Counted from the stretch's first letter, positions 1 to 13,419 are shown. The stretch: DNA of 64,000 nt from Lagopus muta (GCF_023343835.1 NC_064442.1:15300501-15364500), one strand, 5' to 3'. Numbers and translations are program-made. The notes: generated by a model from the letters alone, not told the origin.

Positions 1-829
1 ATATTATTCTAAAAGAAACTCCCCATTTAAATGGAAATTGACAAGAAATCTGAAGTTAACTGCTTCTGCTGTACAAAATCAGCTTTGCTACTTACCTACA
101 GTGCAGTACTCAGTTCTTTTCAACAGCGCCTTCTCAGAGATCAAATACAACTTATTTCACAAGTATTCACAAGTAGCAAAAACAGCCAAAAAGTTTGCCT
201 GTACCATGTTCAGGTCTGCATTTGCTGGTTATAAAAATCACAATTACAGTAACCTTGCAAGCAACCAATGAAATGATGCATAGATGAGATTCACTTCCTC
301 TTTGGTATCAACTGCAGAACCACAGAGTGATGACACAGTATCTTCACACTGCAATGGCAACCTTCCCATCAATGTTGCAATACAAGAAATCAAAGTGCGG
401 CTGTCCTGTATTTTGATGAAACTACCGAGTAAGTGTAGATGTGGTGGAAAATACCCAACCAACACCAGGATTTTGAAAGCTTTTCAACAACAAAAAATGA
501 ACGACCAAACTAGGCAGCCAGTTTGCTCTCTGGTCTCCTTCATACGGCCTCTAGCACACGAAGATTGCTCATGCTGCTGGTCAGTTGGGTGAGCTGTCAT
601 TAGATCTCGTCACCTCACACAACTTCCCTGTGGTTTACAGCAGCTTTATGGCTGAAAGCAGACCATTGCTAACTAAGTTTTTAGTCAAGATAAGATTAAG
701 TAGAAGAAATGTGTGGAATGCTGAAAATTGTACAGCTCAGCACAACTGCTGGAAGAAAATCCTGTAAAGCAAGAAAATATATGGCATTTAAGTCAAGCAA
801 ACTTTTCTGGTTTGAATAATAATACTTAC
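1..829 (-). other. ANXA2: ANXA2 intron 2 (part)
   Basis: This is intronic sequence downstream of the first coding exon of ANXA2 on the minus strand. It begins with the donor GTAAGT, read from 829 to 824. I looked for the next annexin A2 exon, which encodes the rest of the N-terminal tail and the start of repeat 1, and did not find it, so it should lie beyond the left edge. No repeat family was recognised here. Confidence 0.8.
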
Positions 830-889
830 ATCTCCTTCCAGGCTGAGCTTGCTTAAAATTTCATGGACAGTAGACATCTTGACAGAACG
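830..889 (-). CDS. ANXA2: Annexin A2, first coding exon (start codon at 877-875)
   Basis: On the minus strand an acceptor (CTCCTCCAG, AG at 891-890) is followed by a 12-nt 5'UTR piece, an ATG at 877-875, and 16 codons reading MSTVHEILSKLSLEGD, then the donor GTAAGT. This is the annexin A2 N-terminus. In the family this segment is an amphipathic helix that binds the S100A10 (p11) dimer. The hydrophobic contact residues, Val3, Ile6, Leu7 and Leu10 in mature numbering, are all present. The context AAGATG has a purine at -3. Human annexin A2 has a cysteine where this sequence has serine at codon 9. The exon ends in phase 0 after Asp16. The Ca2+-binding annexin core lies outside the window, so the gene is partial only because of the window edge. 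The protein is a Ca2+-dependent phospholipid- and actin-binding protein of the plasma membrane and endosomes. Confidence 0.96.
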
Positions 890-3800
890 CTGGAGGAGAG
901 AAACAAGCAGACATAAACATATTTACAGACATAAGCATACTTACAGTTACAGTCCAGGCTATACAGCCCTGAAATACTGCACCACTGAAACCAACACAAT
1001 CCAATCTGCTAATTGCAAGGAAAACTGCTGATTTAAGGGTTTCCAAGCCACAGTGCCATTAATAATGCAAGTGAGAGGCTTTTGTCCTGACTGGGACAAG
1101 TCTGCAAACACCCATTGGCAACACGATCATTAGACAGCAGGTAACAGACTCTGACAGCTAGAGTAACGCCTTGCAACATAAAATAATATCACTTGTCCAC
1201 CTCCCTAAACCACCTGGTATCTTGCTAAGACATGCAAAGAAAATTAGGGGGAAAAAATCACCCTGAAACAAATTATTCACACTGCAAGAATAAACATCAA
1301 TTTGATAACTGTGCTTTACAACACCATACTTTTTTTCAGCTCTGCTTTCTGGTCAGTTCACCAGTGCTGTAGATCTGTTTTGCTGAAATGGACTCTCTTT
1401 CCCAAAGATTAGAAGCCAAAGGCAATGTGTAAGTGACTTACTGTAGACCCAAAACTCAGCTCACAGATTCTTTCACTGAGAAGAGAGAGATTGCCCGTCG
1501 TATTTCCAGCTAGTCAACCAGGTTGGCAACTACAGCAAACGTTACCAGGTCTTTCAAAACCAGAGCTTGCTCTTCAAGAACTCAGCCATCTGTACAGACA
1601 GCATTATCAAACAGGGAAAAGAGCTGGCTGGATAGCAGACAGGACACGACACCTCAAGATCAGAGACGTTTAACTGATAACTGGGCCTGGAATAAAAATG
1701 ATATTATTCTCGGCCACACGGAGCGCTCTTCCCTTCATTTCCATGCACATCAGTCTCCCCACTCCCTTCCACTCATCAACAGGATCTGAATCCAGGAGCT
1801 CAGAGCACAGTAAGAGGTTGGAAATATTTTCCAAATAACAGAGACCTGGTAAAGACTCCAGAGCAAGACTTTTTCTTTGTTTAAACACCTATTAATCCTT
1901 TTTTTTCATGAAGTCTTCTACGAGGAAAAAGCAGAGAAATTCTGGATTTCAGAAATAAAGTGCAGTAACGTGTTTTGATGGGGTTTTTTTTGTTTTGGTT
2001 TTTCAGGTTCTTTTTTAGCATAAACGCAGTAATTGCGCATTTCCTTGCTTAAAATACAGCAAGAAAACCTGGTATCTTCTGTCATAACCTACGTAAGTAA
2101 CAAACACCAAATCTATTTCAAGGGAAAGTAAGATCCCAAGGGAAGAAAATGAGAAATGCAAAGCACAGTAAACATCAATTTCCTTCAATAAAATAAATAA
2201 TCCACTAAATTAAATAAATAAATCCTCTTTGGAGCAAAACTCCAGCACGGCCTTTTTAAGACAGGCAGCAGAAAGGGCAAGAAGCTGCTACCTGCTGTTG
2301 GCACAGTGACACTGGTTGGAGGTGGACAACACATTCCTGCACTGCGAAATTCTTCATGTCTATGTTAATAAAGTGAAGTGCCTAACAATGAGAACTTTGT
2401 ACTCTAACAGCTTTACAGCCAGTACCAGAGAGGAGCAATTCCGGTCCTTCAGCCTTCCTTGTTACAAAGAACTGGAAACCACCAGTGAAAACAAGCAAAG
2501 TGATTGCAGTGTAATCTTTCTCAAAGCTTTTCGCAAGACTCCTATTTCTAAGTCAATTAGAAACCACATTGAATCGGGCTTGCTGGAACAAAGCACTTGA
2601 ACAGCTTCCAAGAACAGAACGATCACACCCTCACGTAGGGCTGGAGCTGGGAGCTTTGTGCCATCAGCACACAACAATGCTATAGCAACCGCCGCTCCGC
2701 AGAAGCATGTTGGCAAAAGGAAACACGCATTTCTGCAAGAAACTGCAGAGCTTTACTCAGAAAAAATGCACGTCTTGTCACACCCTGCTTTGTAACGCCG
2801 TCATATTTGAGAACTGATTCTGATGCTGTTTGGACAAGTTCTGGCTGGGTTTGAGCATGTAAACAGAAAATACGTGCACTAACTTGTTCTTCCTTACTTG
2901 GAAACGACCAACACCTACCCTCCTAAGCTAACACTTCAATACCTTAAGGCAAGCTTCTGCAATTGGTTTTACTCCTAAATACAAACTATCAGTTCTAAAG
3001 CACAATATTATTCTACTAAGGGAGATTACCTGCGTTGAGCCCCGTCACCACTGCCAGCAATCTCTGACTTACAAAGCTACTCTTACATTGTGGCTGGCCT
3101 ACACGCAGTGCCTCATCCCCTCAGCTGTTTGGCGACAGAAGAGCATACCTAGAAGCAGCTCTGCATCTTGATTCCCAGGGACAGCTCAGGTACACAAAGT
3201 TAGGGGAGAAAAAATAAAGCACAACACCCACCATGATTCATGCAGGAAAGCCATGCCAGGTACGCACAATCAATATTGCTCAATAAGCAGAGCTACCATT
3301 TTAAGAATTTAATCCACCCTTCAAGACAGAAACTGGGCAAAGGGTGTTCCCAAATCACGAGCCAAGGAAACGGCATCCCCAGAATGAGAGAATGGAAACT
3401 AGAACTCAGAGCACATTTGTGCCAGGTCTCAAACCAGGGCGAAGTCTGGCAACAGAGGAGATGCAGCAGGGAGGAGCTGCAATGCCTCAGTGTAAATGAA
3501 TTAAGGACTCAAAACCATTCACTGCATACTGCTGACTGCTGGTACAAATGGCCAGGTCCTCCCCCTGCAGGGCATGCTGTAAGCAGGACATCCAAAGTCA
3601 GTCACCACTCAGAGAAAAACTAGGCTTAAAGGAAAAGATCCAGAAAACCATTCAACCACACCGTTGCACACCTTCTTGAACTGCTCTCACCCTACTAACA
3701 GCCCAGGAGATGTCCCAGTCCAAGAAGATGCCATGCACACACAAAAATAAGGGCCTTTAATTCACTGAATTCAAGTTATTAAATTTTCTACATTTAACGG

Positions 3801-4760
3801 GAAGAGCTTTCCTGCCAGTGGAAACCATTCCATGGTAATGCAAACCACACGCACTGGGGCTGCTTAGCACAGGCAGCTGCTACAGAAGGAGCGCAGAGGG
3901 ATCACCCAGCGGCACAGAGGACCTGAAAGATCCTTTAACTCTCCATTTACACACCAGGGTCAACGTACCGCTATGCAGACACAGCATTTGAACACCAACA
4001 TCAGAACAGCTAAGGTAAAAGGAACTAAGCCCACTATGAGTAAGAACGCCACCCTGAGAGCGTCTCGCTTTTCCTGCGGCTGAAATAAAAGTCTCCGTCC
4101 CTCTGCCCTCCGGCTCAGGCAGGAGGAATCGCGCCAGGCCTGACTCAGGCGGGCAGCAGCCCCTAGAAGAACCTCCGCCGCGGCTCAGAGCGCCACGCCC
4201 GAGCCGGGCGCTGCCGTCGTGGGCGGGGGGAACCCGGGGGCAGCCCGAGGAGCCCGGCCCCGCCCCATGCAAGGGCTGCGGGGCGCCGGCAGCGTCCAGG
4301 GCAGGCAAGGGCGGCTGCCCGAGGCCGAGCGCATCCCGCCGCCTTCGCCGCAGCCTCGCACGGCTTTAAACGGCAGGAGAAGCTTCGGGGTGGAAAGCGA
4401 ATTTACGGCCCCACCGCTACTTCTGCCGAACCGTTACGTGCTTTCGCAGGAAGGCTTTTGGGGAAGCCCGACGACGTACGGGAGGTTCCCTTCCCGGGCG
4501 CTGCCGCACCCCCAGCCGCGGCGCGGGGCGCACGGAGCTCCCGGCTCAGCTCCGCCGCGCGAAGCCGCCCACGGGACAACGGCGGGCGAGCGAGCGAAGG
4601 CGGAGGAAGAGGAGCGGGGCGACCGCACCCAACCACCGCCCCGCTCCGCTCCGCTGCCGGGCAGCACCCGCTCCGCTCCCCCCGCGGCAGCCGCCGTACC
4701 CCGGCTCCCTCCCTCCGGCCCGGCCCCGTTCCGTGCCGCGCTGGCAGCCCCGGGGCTCAC
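890..4760 (-). other. ANXA2: ANXA2 intron 1
   Basis: This stretch of about 3.9 kb lies between the predicted noncoding exon 1 in the CpG island and the first coding exon. It is ordinary AT-rich intronic DNA. I saw no coding exon, RNA gene or clear interspersed repeat. Its right-hand end from about 4060 belongs to the CpG island. The extent depends on the inferred exon 1 donor at 4760-4759. Confidence 0.65.
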
Positions 4761-4806
4761 CTGGCCGGGGTGGGCGAGGCGGCTCTGGCGGCGGCTCCGG
4801 CGGCGG
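4761..4806 (-). other. ANXA2: Predicted noncoding exon 1 of ANXA2
   Basis: On the minus strand the sequence CCCCGGCCAG followed by GTGAGC is a good donor, with GT at 4760-4759. A TATA-like TACAAAA sits at 4840-4834, so transcription would start about 25-30 nt downstream, near 4806. That gives a short exon of about 46 nt, similar to the short noncoding first exon of mammalian ANXA2. The start is an estimate, and other donors in the island are possible. Confidence 0.5.
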
Positions 4807-4833
4807 CTGGGGCCGGTGGCCGCGCGGGAGGGG

Positions 4834-4840
4834 TTTTGTA
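4834..4840 (-). promoter_or_regulatory. TATA-like element, ANXA2
   Basis: The minus strand reads TACAAAA within CCTACAAAACC, an AT-rich heptamer isolated in very GC-rich DNA. It lies about 75 nt upstream of the proposed exon 1 donor. Its position suits a weak TATA box. The assignment rests on position and sequence only. Confidence 0.4.
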
Positions 4841-4885
4841 GGGTCGGGCGGGAGCTCCCCGCCCCGGAGCCCCCACCCGCGGCGC

Positions 4886-4892
4886 TGACTCA
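4886..4892. promoter_or_regulatory. AP-1 (TRE) consensus TGACTCA, ANXA2 promoter
   Basis: This is an exact TGACTCA heptamer, the consensus for Fos/Jun AP-1 dimers. It lies about 80 nt upstream of the predicted ANXA2 start. Occupancy cannot be judged from sequence. Confidence 0.45.
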
Positions 4893-4954
4893 CCCGGCCG
4901 CGCCCTCCGAGAGAGCAGGAAGGGGCGAGGGACGGGGTGGGAGAGGGCAGGGGA

Positions 4955-4961
4955 GGGGCGG
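4955..4961 (+). promoter_or_regulatory. GC box (Sp/KLF site), ANXA2 promoter
   Basis: GGGGCGG lies in a G-rich stretch (4921-4962) that also contains GGGGTGGG and other Sp/KLF-like sequences, about 150 nt upstream of the predicted transcription start. Such boxes are common in CpG-island promoters. Confidence 0.4.
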
Positions 4962-7900
4962 TCGCTCCGCGCCTGGCGGAGCCGCAGCCCCCGGGGTCGC
5001 GCTAAAAGAGCCGCCCAGAGCGGCGCCCCGAGGCGGGGCGCGGGGCTCAGAGATTCTCCGGAGATCCTCCGCCTCCCCCGCGCGGGGTTCCCCGGAGCGG
5101 CCCGGCTGCGGTGGGTCGGGCCGGCAGGTGGGGCGGCGCCGCTCCTTAGCACGCAGCAGACGAGCCGCGGCCGTCGGAGGTCCGACACGTCAGCCGCAGC
5201 GGCCCTCTGCCATGCACCGCGCTGCCAGCGAGGCGCAGCCCTTAGGGCGGCTCCCGTCCGGCCCGGCCCGCGCTCCCTGCGGCGTGCAGGCGTGCAAGCC
5301 CCGTTCGGAGCAACGCTATTGAAGGAGCGGCTCTCAGAGCTCGGTGTGCGAAGTCCGAAGTATAGGAAGTCTGGGTGCCACAAGCAGTGCGTACGAGAAG
5401 CCCGAGATAGACAACCTCTGCCCCCACGCTCCAGGGTGCACGCTCAGTTAACCCTAACAGTGTAAAACACGCGTAGAAGAAGGGTGGCAAAAAAAGGAAA
5501 GAAACGGGAAAAAGAAACCCAGACTCACGCTTCTCTAACGAGGGAAAAACAAATTGTCAAGGTGCAGATGTGACACCAGTCAGAAAAACAAGATATAGTT
5601 AAAAAGAAAAAATACATTTCTAGAAAGCGTTAGTCTTGGCCATAAAAACAGCAGTGGTAAAAGCAGGGAACCAGAGACAGAACACAGGCTATGGGAAAAA
5701 GAAAGCAGTAACACGGGGATGGAGCAAGAACACTCAGAAGGGAAGAGGCGTTAGACTGGGCTTGCATGGACCAGTCATTGCAGAATGTGAAAATCATGGT
5801 AACAGTTCTCCCGAGTAAAAGAAAATAAGGCACGGGGACAGCCCTCGGAAAAGGCTTGTTGTGGCACAGCATTCTGGCAGAGAACCTCACTGCAAGCTCT
5901 GCTCTCACTTTGCCCGTGAGGTTTTATTTTTGGTGAGACCAGGGAGCAGCTTTAAAAATCAATTCCTGGGCACCTCGGTTCCACCAGTCTGTTGCCATCA
6001 GTTAAACACACAATTTCCCCTCCTCTTAGGTTTCTTAGAAAAATCACTGGAGACTTGGAAAGGTGATTCACAGATACTGGAAGTAACAGCCACTCTGTGC
6101 TGCAATATTCATCGGGGGCTCTAAATAGGGATGAGCAGCTGAGCAGATGCCAGACAGCCGTGTGCTTACTAATGGCTGCTCAGGGACAGTCTGGGTGGTG
6201 GGGCAATTTCTTGTCAAACATTCTCAGAGCAAAGCAGCAGGAAAACAATCAGAACACCCTCAGCTGGAAAAAAAATAATATTTTCACATAACAAACATAA
6301 TGCCAACATGCAGCATATGTTGCATTCTTGTATAAAACCTCCCAAGCCACATGCTAACAAATCCATCCAATCTCAAAGAGCACATTCACACTCTGAACAG
6401 AAGGTCCATTTGCCTTTCCGTCCTCTACCGCAGCCTCTCCTAATGACACTTCTACTCCCACTTCCTTAGAAAATTGTTCTCTTTTTAATAACTCAATACT
6501 TCCAGAAATGAGCTGTACAGCTCACACGGTACCATTAATTCTAGTTAACTAGATCTTCACATGAACAGGTTGAAGAAGCTCTGATAGCAGGTGAACATTT
6601 ATTGGTCTAGTTACATTCAGTAAGCACAAAAGGATTTTCCCTCAGTTCCAACAGCTTCTGAAAGAGCACAGACACATTGGCTCTAATATCCAGCTAAATC
6701 ATCAGTTATTCAATCTTGGAATCATAGACTCACCTCAGCTTAAAACAGTCTCTCACATTCAGCAGCCTGTCTGAACTTCCACAAGCTTCAGTGATCAAAA
6801 ACAAAAAACAAACAATAAGAAAAAAGAGTAACTGCATTTACAGTTATGAATATATGCACATTGTGTTAATATCATAATAAATTACCTGAATTGGTCTCTG
6901 CTTGTGTAGATCAACCGACATCAGAGGCACTTGTACCAGCTGGGGAATCTAAGCAGTATGAATTGCAGAAAAGACATCAGCGTTTCTGGCAGACAACCAA
7001 CCATCTCCTAACACCAAAGGCTGGCGCTCCTGCCCCTGGAAATACTACACATTCCTCTCTTCTTTGTGGAAAACACTCTGCAAAACCAGTTAGCTGAAAA
7101 GAAGGCAACAGTCAAACTGCACAAATAGGAAAGACCTGTTATCTGCCAAACAGGGAAAGGAAATTAATTCAATGGGAGAACAGCAGCCAAGTGCCTGAAT
7201 CACTTTTTAAAATGAGGTATTAGCTTGTAAGTCACACGGGTTATTTCTGAAGATTTACCTCAAAGCTTGGAGGGTAAATCACAATGGGTTCTGATCCACA
7301 GCCACTGCTCCTCAGCACTATTGGTGTAACTGCAGTTAGTTATTCTGGATGGAGGGCTGGGACAAGGACTGCACTTATCACAAGCCCAGATATTTAACTC
7401 GAGGAGACAAGCTGCAACTAGCCTGTAAGTTAGGCAGTGCCAGGAAAGGTTTTTACTTGTTTTTCCACTGCTTAGTTCCTACAACCCCTTAAAATTTTTG
7501 CACAGAAAGTGATTTTTTAACCTGCTTTTTAATCTACTTTAATTTTTTAATCTACTTCAGCTCCAATTACCTGTTTGTGATCTCTGGCTTCCTGCGTGCT
7601 GACCGCAGAAGAGAGAGCACTTCTGTTGACTGCAGCTCCCCAGAGACCTGAGAATGGAAAAACAAATGTGACTGTGCTAATTCTCATTCTTCCTTTCCGA
7701 CAGCCGACCGTGACTGTTCATCCTATGGACACGTCCATCCTTTTAGTCTCAAGTGACATTTACACTGCTAACTTTCCAATTATTTCGTTACTACTAAATA
7801 TAGTTTGACAACTATTTTCAATTATTCTCTTCCACTCCAGTAACAACTTTGATTTTTCTTGTCATTACCTGACGTAACACTACTGGAGAATTGATGTGTC

Positions 7901-10900
7901 TAACCTGAATGTTAAGCTCCCCTCTGATCCAACATTTATTTTTGCAACAGCATGAACACAAACGGGGTCAATCGCTCTGAGAAGATTTTTCTCTCACTCA
8001 TGTCTGCCCATGGAATGCTTGGCTCCTTCATCTACACAGATCTTGCTCACTCTCTGTCAGAATTCTTTCTACCCCCAAATGCCCCCCCCAAAAAAAAACA
8101 AAAAACCAAAGCTGCATTAACACTGTAGTTATGAAGAACGCAATTCTGTCAACATTTGCTGCCTACTTAAACATTTTTCTTGCATACCAAAACCTTGGGA
8201 ACGGGACAGAAGGACTTTCTAGTTTAGGCGTGGCTGAACCTCTACATCCAGTATTGCTTCACTGAATGCAGTATGTTGCAAGAGGGTAATATAAATTCCA
8301 TCCTGCGTGATCAGGCAGACCTCTGGGTATTATTTTTGTATCTTGGTTATTTGGTTTATCTTCGGAACTGCTCTGATACAAATACATGGAGATTTGTTGT
8401 GAGTGATCACAGGTTTCAAAGATAGTAAAGTATAACCTCAAAGTCATGCTAGCTGGACTCCCAGGACACTACCTTGGCAAGTTATTCAAGGTACAGCTAT
8501 GGCAGACTCCTAAAGGCACACCTGAACTAAATAAGGAAAGTTCTTAACACTGGAAGTTCTGAAGTTCTTATTTTTCTCTGTGAAATGCAAAATTTTTCAT
8601 TTGTGACTTCCTCTAAATCTTACCAAACTGTAACAGTGCTGTATGCTTTTGCTAAGTGTGCTTAATACCAATTTCATCATTTACCTAACAGAATACCAGA
8701 GAAATAGACATAGTTCTAGATATATGTTCCTCTTAATATCCTAACCTTTGGGACCAATTCTGCTCTGTGCAATCTAATTCCTGCACACATAGGCGTATCC
8801 CTGTACAAACATGACTTTCTACTCAGAACTGTACTTATTGAAAGAGCCCTTCTTAAAGAACTGGCTTTCCTTCTGGAGCAATCTTTTGTGTTGGCCAGCT
8901 CTCACCTATTTTGCTACACGTGCTCTATTAGGCAGGCAGTGTGTTTATGAGCACACCATCCAGTCAGAAACAGGAACCCTGCACTGTACGCCCCGTAGTG
9001 CTGCGGTATGGCGTGCAACCAGTCGGATCACTGCCTCACTGATCAGGTCCTGCCTTCTGACTCTCCAAATTACTTCAACAAAAAGAAATACAGTACGTTC
9101 AGTAAATTATATTCGGCTTATCTCCATCTGTGTAGTATGAAGTCTACACTAAACAAGGTTACATCAACTGTCTTGTAATGTATGTCTTTTAGAAATATTT
9201 TTAACTGAAGAAGTGCCAGTTATATTCTACAGTTACTACTGAACTCTAAGGGTTTTACCCGTAGCACTAGAACCTGACAGCAACTACCTGCCATGGCTAG
9301 TGAAACGCTGACCTCTCCCCCCAGTTTCTTAGTTTAAAGAAGTCTCCATCTCCTGATACTCTGTTATCACTGCACTTGTCTTCAGCTACTTCTCTACTCC
9401 TTATACATGCAACTTCACTTTCAGCTGCTCGTAGAATGAACTCTAATCTCTTTCCAGAGGTTTTCTTCATCACCAATGGAAATATCACACCCATCCTCAT
9501 TAATCTCACATCTCAGTGGACGCCTTTGGGTAGCAAGGAGTTTGCCTCCACAAGGAAATGATGCCTGGGTGATGTGGGATCTGCATTAAGGCAAGGGAGA
9601 ACCAAAGTAAAATATCAGCTAGGACTACAACCACAGGACTTGGTCACAAAGAAGCTCCTTTAACTACACCCAGAAGTTAATAAAAGCTGCCTCACAAGGC
9701 ATACGTACAAGCTAATGAAAGTCTCTATCAAAAACAAAGCCAAAACCAAAGTTTTAACACTATAGTGAAATCTCATTGCATAGCTGTCCACTGCTAACAG
9801 AAAATGAAATGGAATCATGTATGCTCCAATCAAGATGCTCAGAAGGAAGCAAAATCCTTCATTACTTTCATCTAGCTGACAAGAAAACAACACAGGCCAG
9901 CAAAAAGGCACAGCAGGCTTGTTTGCCCCATGCCTTGAAGAGCAGGCTATCACGTATTCCTTCCTTCTGTTCATCGCGCTCACTGGAGTCAGTCAGGTGA
10001 GGTAACAGACATTCAGTGAGGAATATACATCAGGAACAAATGATAACACCTTAGAAAACCTTCTGCTCTTTAGCACACACGTAACTTCTCCAGCATACTT
10101 TCTTCATAAGCAGCCATGGTGTCTGGACCTCATTTTGACTTCCAAACTGACATACTAATCCCTAGCATTCTGGTGTTCAAGGGTGCCTCACAGAAGCAAC
10201 CATCGAGTGCTGAGTAGGAGGCACTGCCTAGACAAATACACAAACAGAAATGAAACACACTTGCCAAACTCCTTGTGCTGGCGGTATTGGCAGCATGAAT
10301 AAACTCAGCATCTTTCCTGTGAATGAAACAGTCACAGAATGTACAAACAGTCACTATGTGTGTGACCATGGTTCAGTGAATTTTCTCAGGATTTCCTGAC
10401 TTCCTGCTTCATAGCCAACTACCTTTGCTAGGCTAAAAATCATACAGTCATGCTTTACAAAGGCTGTTGAACATAGGTCAGATGTGAAGGTAGGTTACAT
10501 TACTTGTCCGATTATCACAAATATTGGCAAGCACACTTTCATTTCCTCGGCAGTGGAGAGTTGCAATTCTACCTAAATTGAGATATCAAGCTGTTCTTGG
10601 TCCTATACACATTAATAGGTTAAAAACAGCTATGAAAGGTTCAGCTTTTCCACCAATATCAGCATAACGCTGGTAGCACAAACAGACTACCAGTACATTG
10701 CAGCAGCATTAAGAGAGATTTTGAAGCCATTTAGATGACACAGGGCATAAAATGATCACAGCTGCCAGCTCTACAATAACATTCCCCAGACTGCCAACAT
10801 ACTGCAAAACACTGTAGGAAATATTACTGGTGCATGTGGAGCCCCTGACATCACCTAGAACAGACCAGCAAGAATAATCACTTTGGTTTCTCTTGCCAAA

Positions 10901-12620
10901 GTACAGAAACAGTTATACAAGATTTTACAGCATGGGGCTTTTTCCTAGGAATAGTGATAAAAGAGTCACATATGACCAAGTCCATTCCATGCATTTTTTC
11001 ATTCTAGTGACTCAGAACACAAACAGTCCCGTGGTCTCCTGACCTCTGCTGAAGTAGTGGGGAGGCTCACACCTCACTACACGCCTGAGGCTCATAGGCA
11101 TAATTCTGAAAGTCTCAGGAATCTGATCTAGCACCAGCTAAGCTTACTCTAAATGCCAGATTCCTGTGTCAAACTAGCAGGCTACTAACCACAAACCAAA
11201 AAAATAGCTCCTTTTTGTTTAGTATCATGCAACCTCTGAAAACAAACAGAAAAGAAGTCACTTGCAGATTAAAGATCACGTACCGAAACTGGCATGCTGT
11301 TATGACAGCAATAAGGAGCATATTGATGATTTTGTGAAACAGCATTTTTTTCTTAAGCCTATGAACCCTGTTTTAGTACCAAATAACAAAAAAGTCATTA
11401 CACGATCTGAACTTTATTACTTAATAAGGCTCAGCTGAAATTGTACTGGCTGGGGAAGAAAGGATGCCTTGCAACACAAAACAACGTCACATTCAAAAAA
11501 TTGTCTTCATTAAATATCGCTGTCTACACAGACATCCTTTTCTGTTCTTTCAAATGGCATACACCTTTAGATCAAATGTAAGGCTAAGACACTTGATTTC
11601 ATACAAAGATGATGAGGCAGTGAAAAGGAGCAGCTGTTAAGAAACCTGTTTCTGCCAGGCAGGCTAAGACTCACATTTCCAGTTCTGAATTCTAAAAAGA
11701 GCATTCCCTCCTTTCAGTGAATCAGAAATGTATTTTTAAAGCCTTGTCATTTTAGCATGAAGGAATCACAAAACAGCTGTGTTATGTGTAAGGTTTGCTT
11801 TCATACAAGCCTTCAACAAACAGTTGAGATGGACAATTCTCACTGCTGTGCCCTGCTGACTAGTTCCACAGGGAACAGTTCTATAACTCTAAAGCAGAAA
11901 AAAAGCTGCAGAGACAGCACAACTACAGATGATTTTCAAACAGGTCTTAAACACTCAACTTTACTTGCCTGATATTGCCATCATCAAGGAAGTTGTTAAC
12001 ACAATAACAAGCAATCATCACAGCTCGTAAACAATAACTGAGTACAAAGCAGCCGAGGAAAGGAGCACAAGACTAGCTGAGCCATCTGCAGAACGGAGAG
12101 ACATACAGCTGATACCTGTCCCCTGGAGTTGGAGGAGGTACCAAAGAAAGCCTTCAGCTCAGTTTTGCCATGTAATGGCCAGAACTCAAAGTTTAAGCCA
12201 CAGTCTGACAAGGGCACAGACTCTTAAAACACACAGAGTAACACAAAGCCACAGACATTTGTCATTTGAAAGCAAAAGAAGTGCACTGTATTTCATCTCC
12301 TCAATCTATCTCAGCTGTAAGGAAATCTGAGCCAATCAAGAGGATAGATCCAGATGATGGCACTAACTGGATGTGTTAACTATAAAATCCATCTCTTTCA
12401 GAAGCATGACAATAGTAAAATCTAAAGATCTTTGCAGAAAAATACAATTTAAAAGCAATTAAAAAGCCCAAATTTACTGTCAGCGAAGAAAAATTTGGAA
12501 ACCTATCAAGAAATGACAGTGCTTCTGCTAGGACTGTGCCCTTCCTTGTAAGAAAGGCTGTATTTTGTTTAAGAAAGAAGGAGCCTAGTTACATAAGTTC
12601 TCAGAGAAGCACCTGAGACA

Positions 12621-12621
12621 T

Positions 12622-12667
<46 letters not shown>

Positions 12668-12668
12668 C
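12621..12668. repeat. (TA)n microsatellite
   Basis: A 48-bp tract of alternating T and A is interrupted once by an AA step near the middle, in the ANXA2-ICE2 intergenic region. Such tracts are self-complementary and usually length-polymorphic. Confidence 0.95.
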
Positions 12669-13419
12669 CAGTCAGACTCAGAGGAGAGGAGAGACTGAAA
12701 ATGGTTTAATTCCCTCTACTAGTGGAAATAGAGCCAGCTTAAATGGAGGTCATCACTAAACATTCTAAAAGACTACCTCTAAACTGGCCTTAATCATCTT
12801 TTAGAGACAATCTCCTATCTAAAATGCATCAGAGTCAAGTAAGAAGCAGAAGTACCTGTATGAATGCGCCAGTATTTGGTATTGAACTTCATGGCATTGG
12901 GTTGATAATGACTTGGTAGCTCTCACTTGCCAGCACAGGGGTGGATGTCCTGTCCCACAGTCATGGCTCATACTTAAGGTTCCACCTGCTAGGCTACACT
13001 ACAAGACACTGAAGAAACACAGTAAATGTTCTCCTAACTTTTTTTCAGTCACCCAGACATGGTGAAGGTCTCGCCAGCAATGCATGCCAACGAAAGCAGC
13101 GCAGTGATCCTTCAGTGCACAGTGCAGATTAAGCTTGCAAGCACTTATTAAGGCAGAAAAAAAAGTTTTGCAATGAATAGCCCATTGCAGCTATTCGTGC
13201 TGATATGAAGAACTGCTGATGTTTCATACTGTCAGAGGTATAATCAATCAATAATTTCTAATGCCTGGTAAGAATTCCTCTTCTAGACCTTCAAAACCAA
13301 ATACAGACTATCTGCCAATTTAATCTAACAAAAACCACCAGGAATTTGATAGAAACAGATTTAATATCTGCGATCTTTTGCAACGTGGAAAACTATGTTC
13401 TCAGAGGGTTTCTTCCATG

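Larger units (their letters stand above)
4060..5350. promoter_or_regulatory. ANXA2: CpG island at the ANXA2 promoter
   Basis: From about 4060 to 5350 the base composition changes sharply to very GC-rich, with dense CG dinucleotides, while both flanks are AT-rich. It sits upstream of the first coding exon of ANXA2, where the annexin A2 promoter and noncoding first exon are expected. Long stop-free frames on both strands here, including 367 codons on the plus strand at 4219-5322, are low-complexity Pro/Arg/Ala/Gly translations typical of GC-rich DNA. I do not regard them as genes. Confidence 0.85.

Noticed and set aside
244-465. 73-codon minus-strand frame next to ANXA2 exon 2, considered as the next annexin exon
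   Set aside because: The translation does not match the annexin A2 tail or repeat 1, and no acceptor/donor pair gives the expected sequence.
4219-5322. 367-codon open frame on the plus strand, with other long frames on both strands
   Set aside because: It lies in a CpG island, where stop codons are rare by composition. The translation is low-complexity Pro/Arg/Gly/Ala with no domain, and it overlaps the ANXA2 promoter.
6720-6770. CATAGACTCACCTCAG resembling a CR1 3' end
   Set aside because: The match is too short and lacks the following CR1 blocks.
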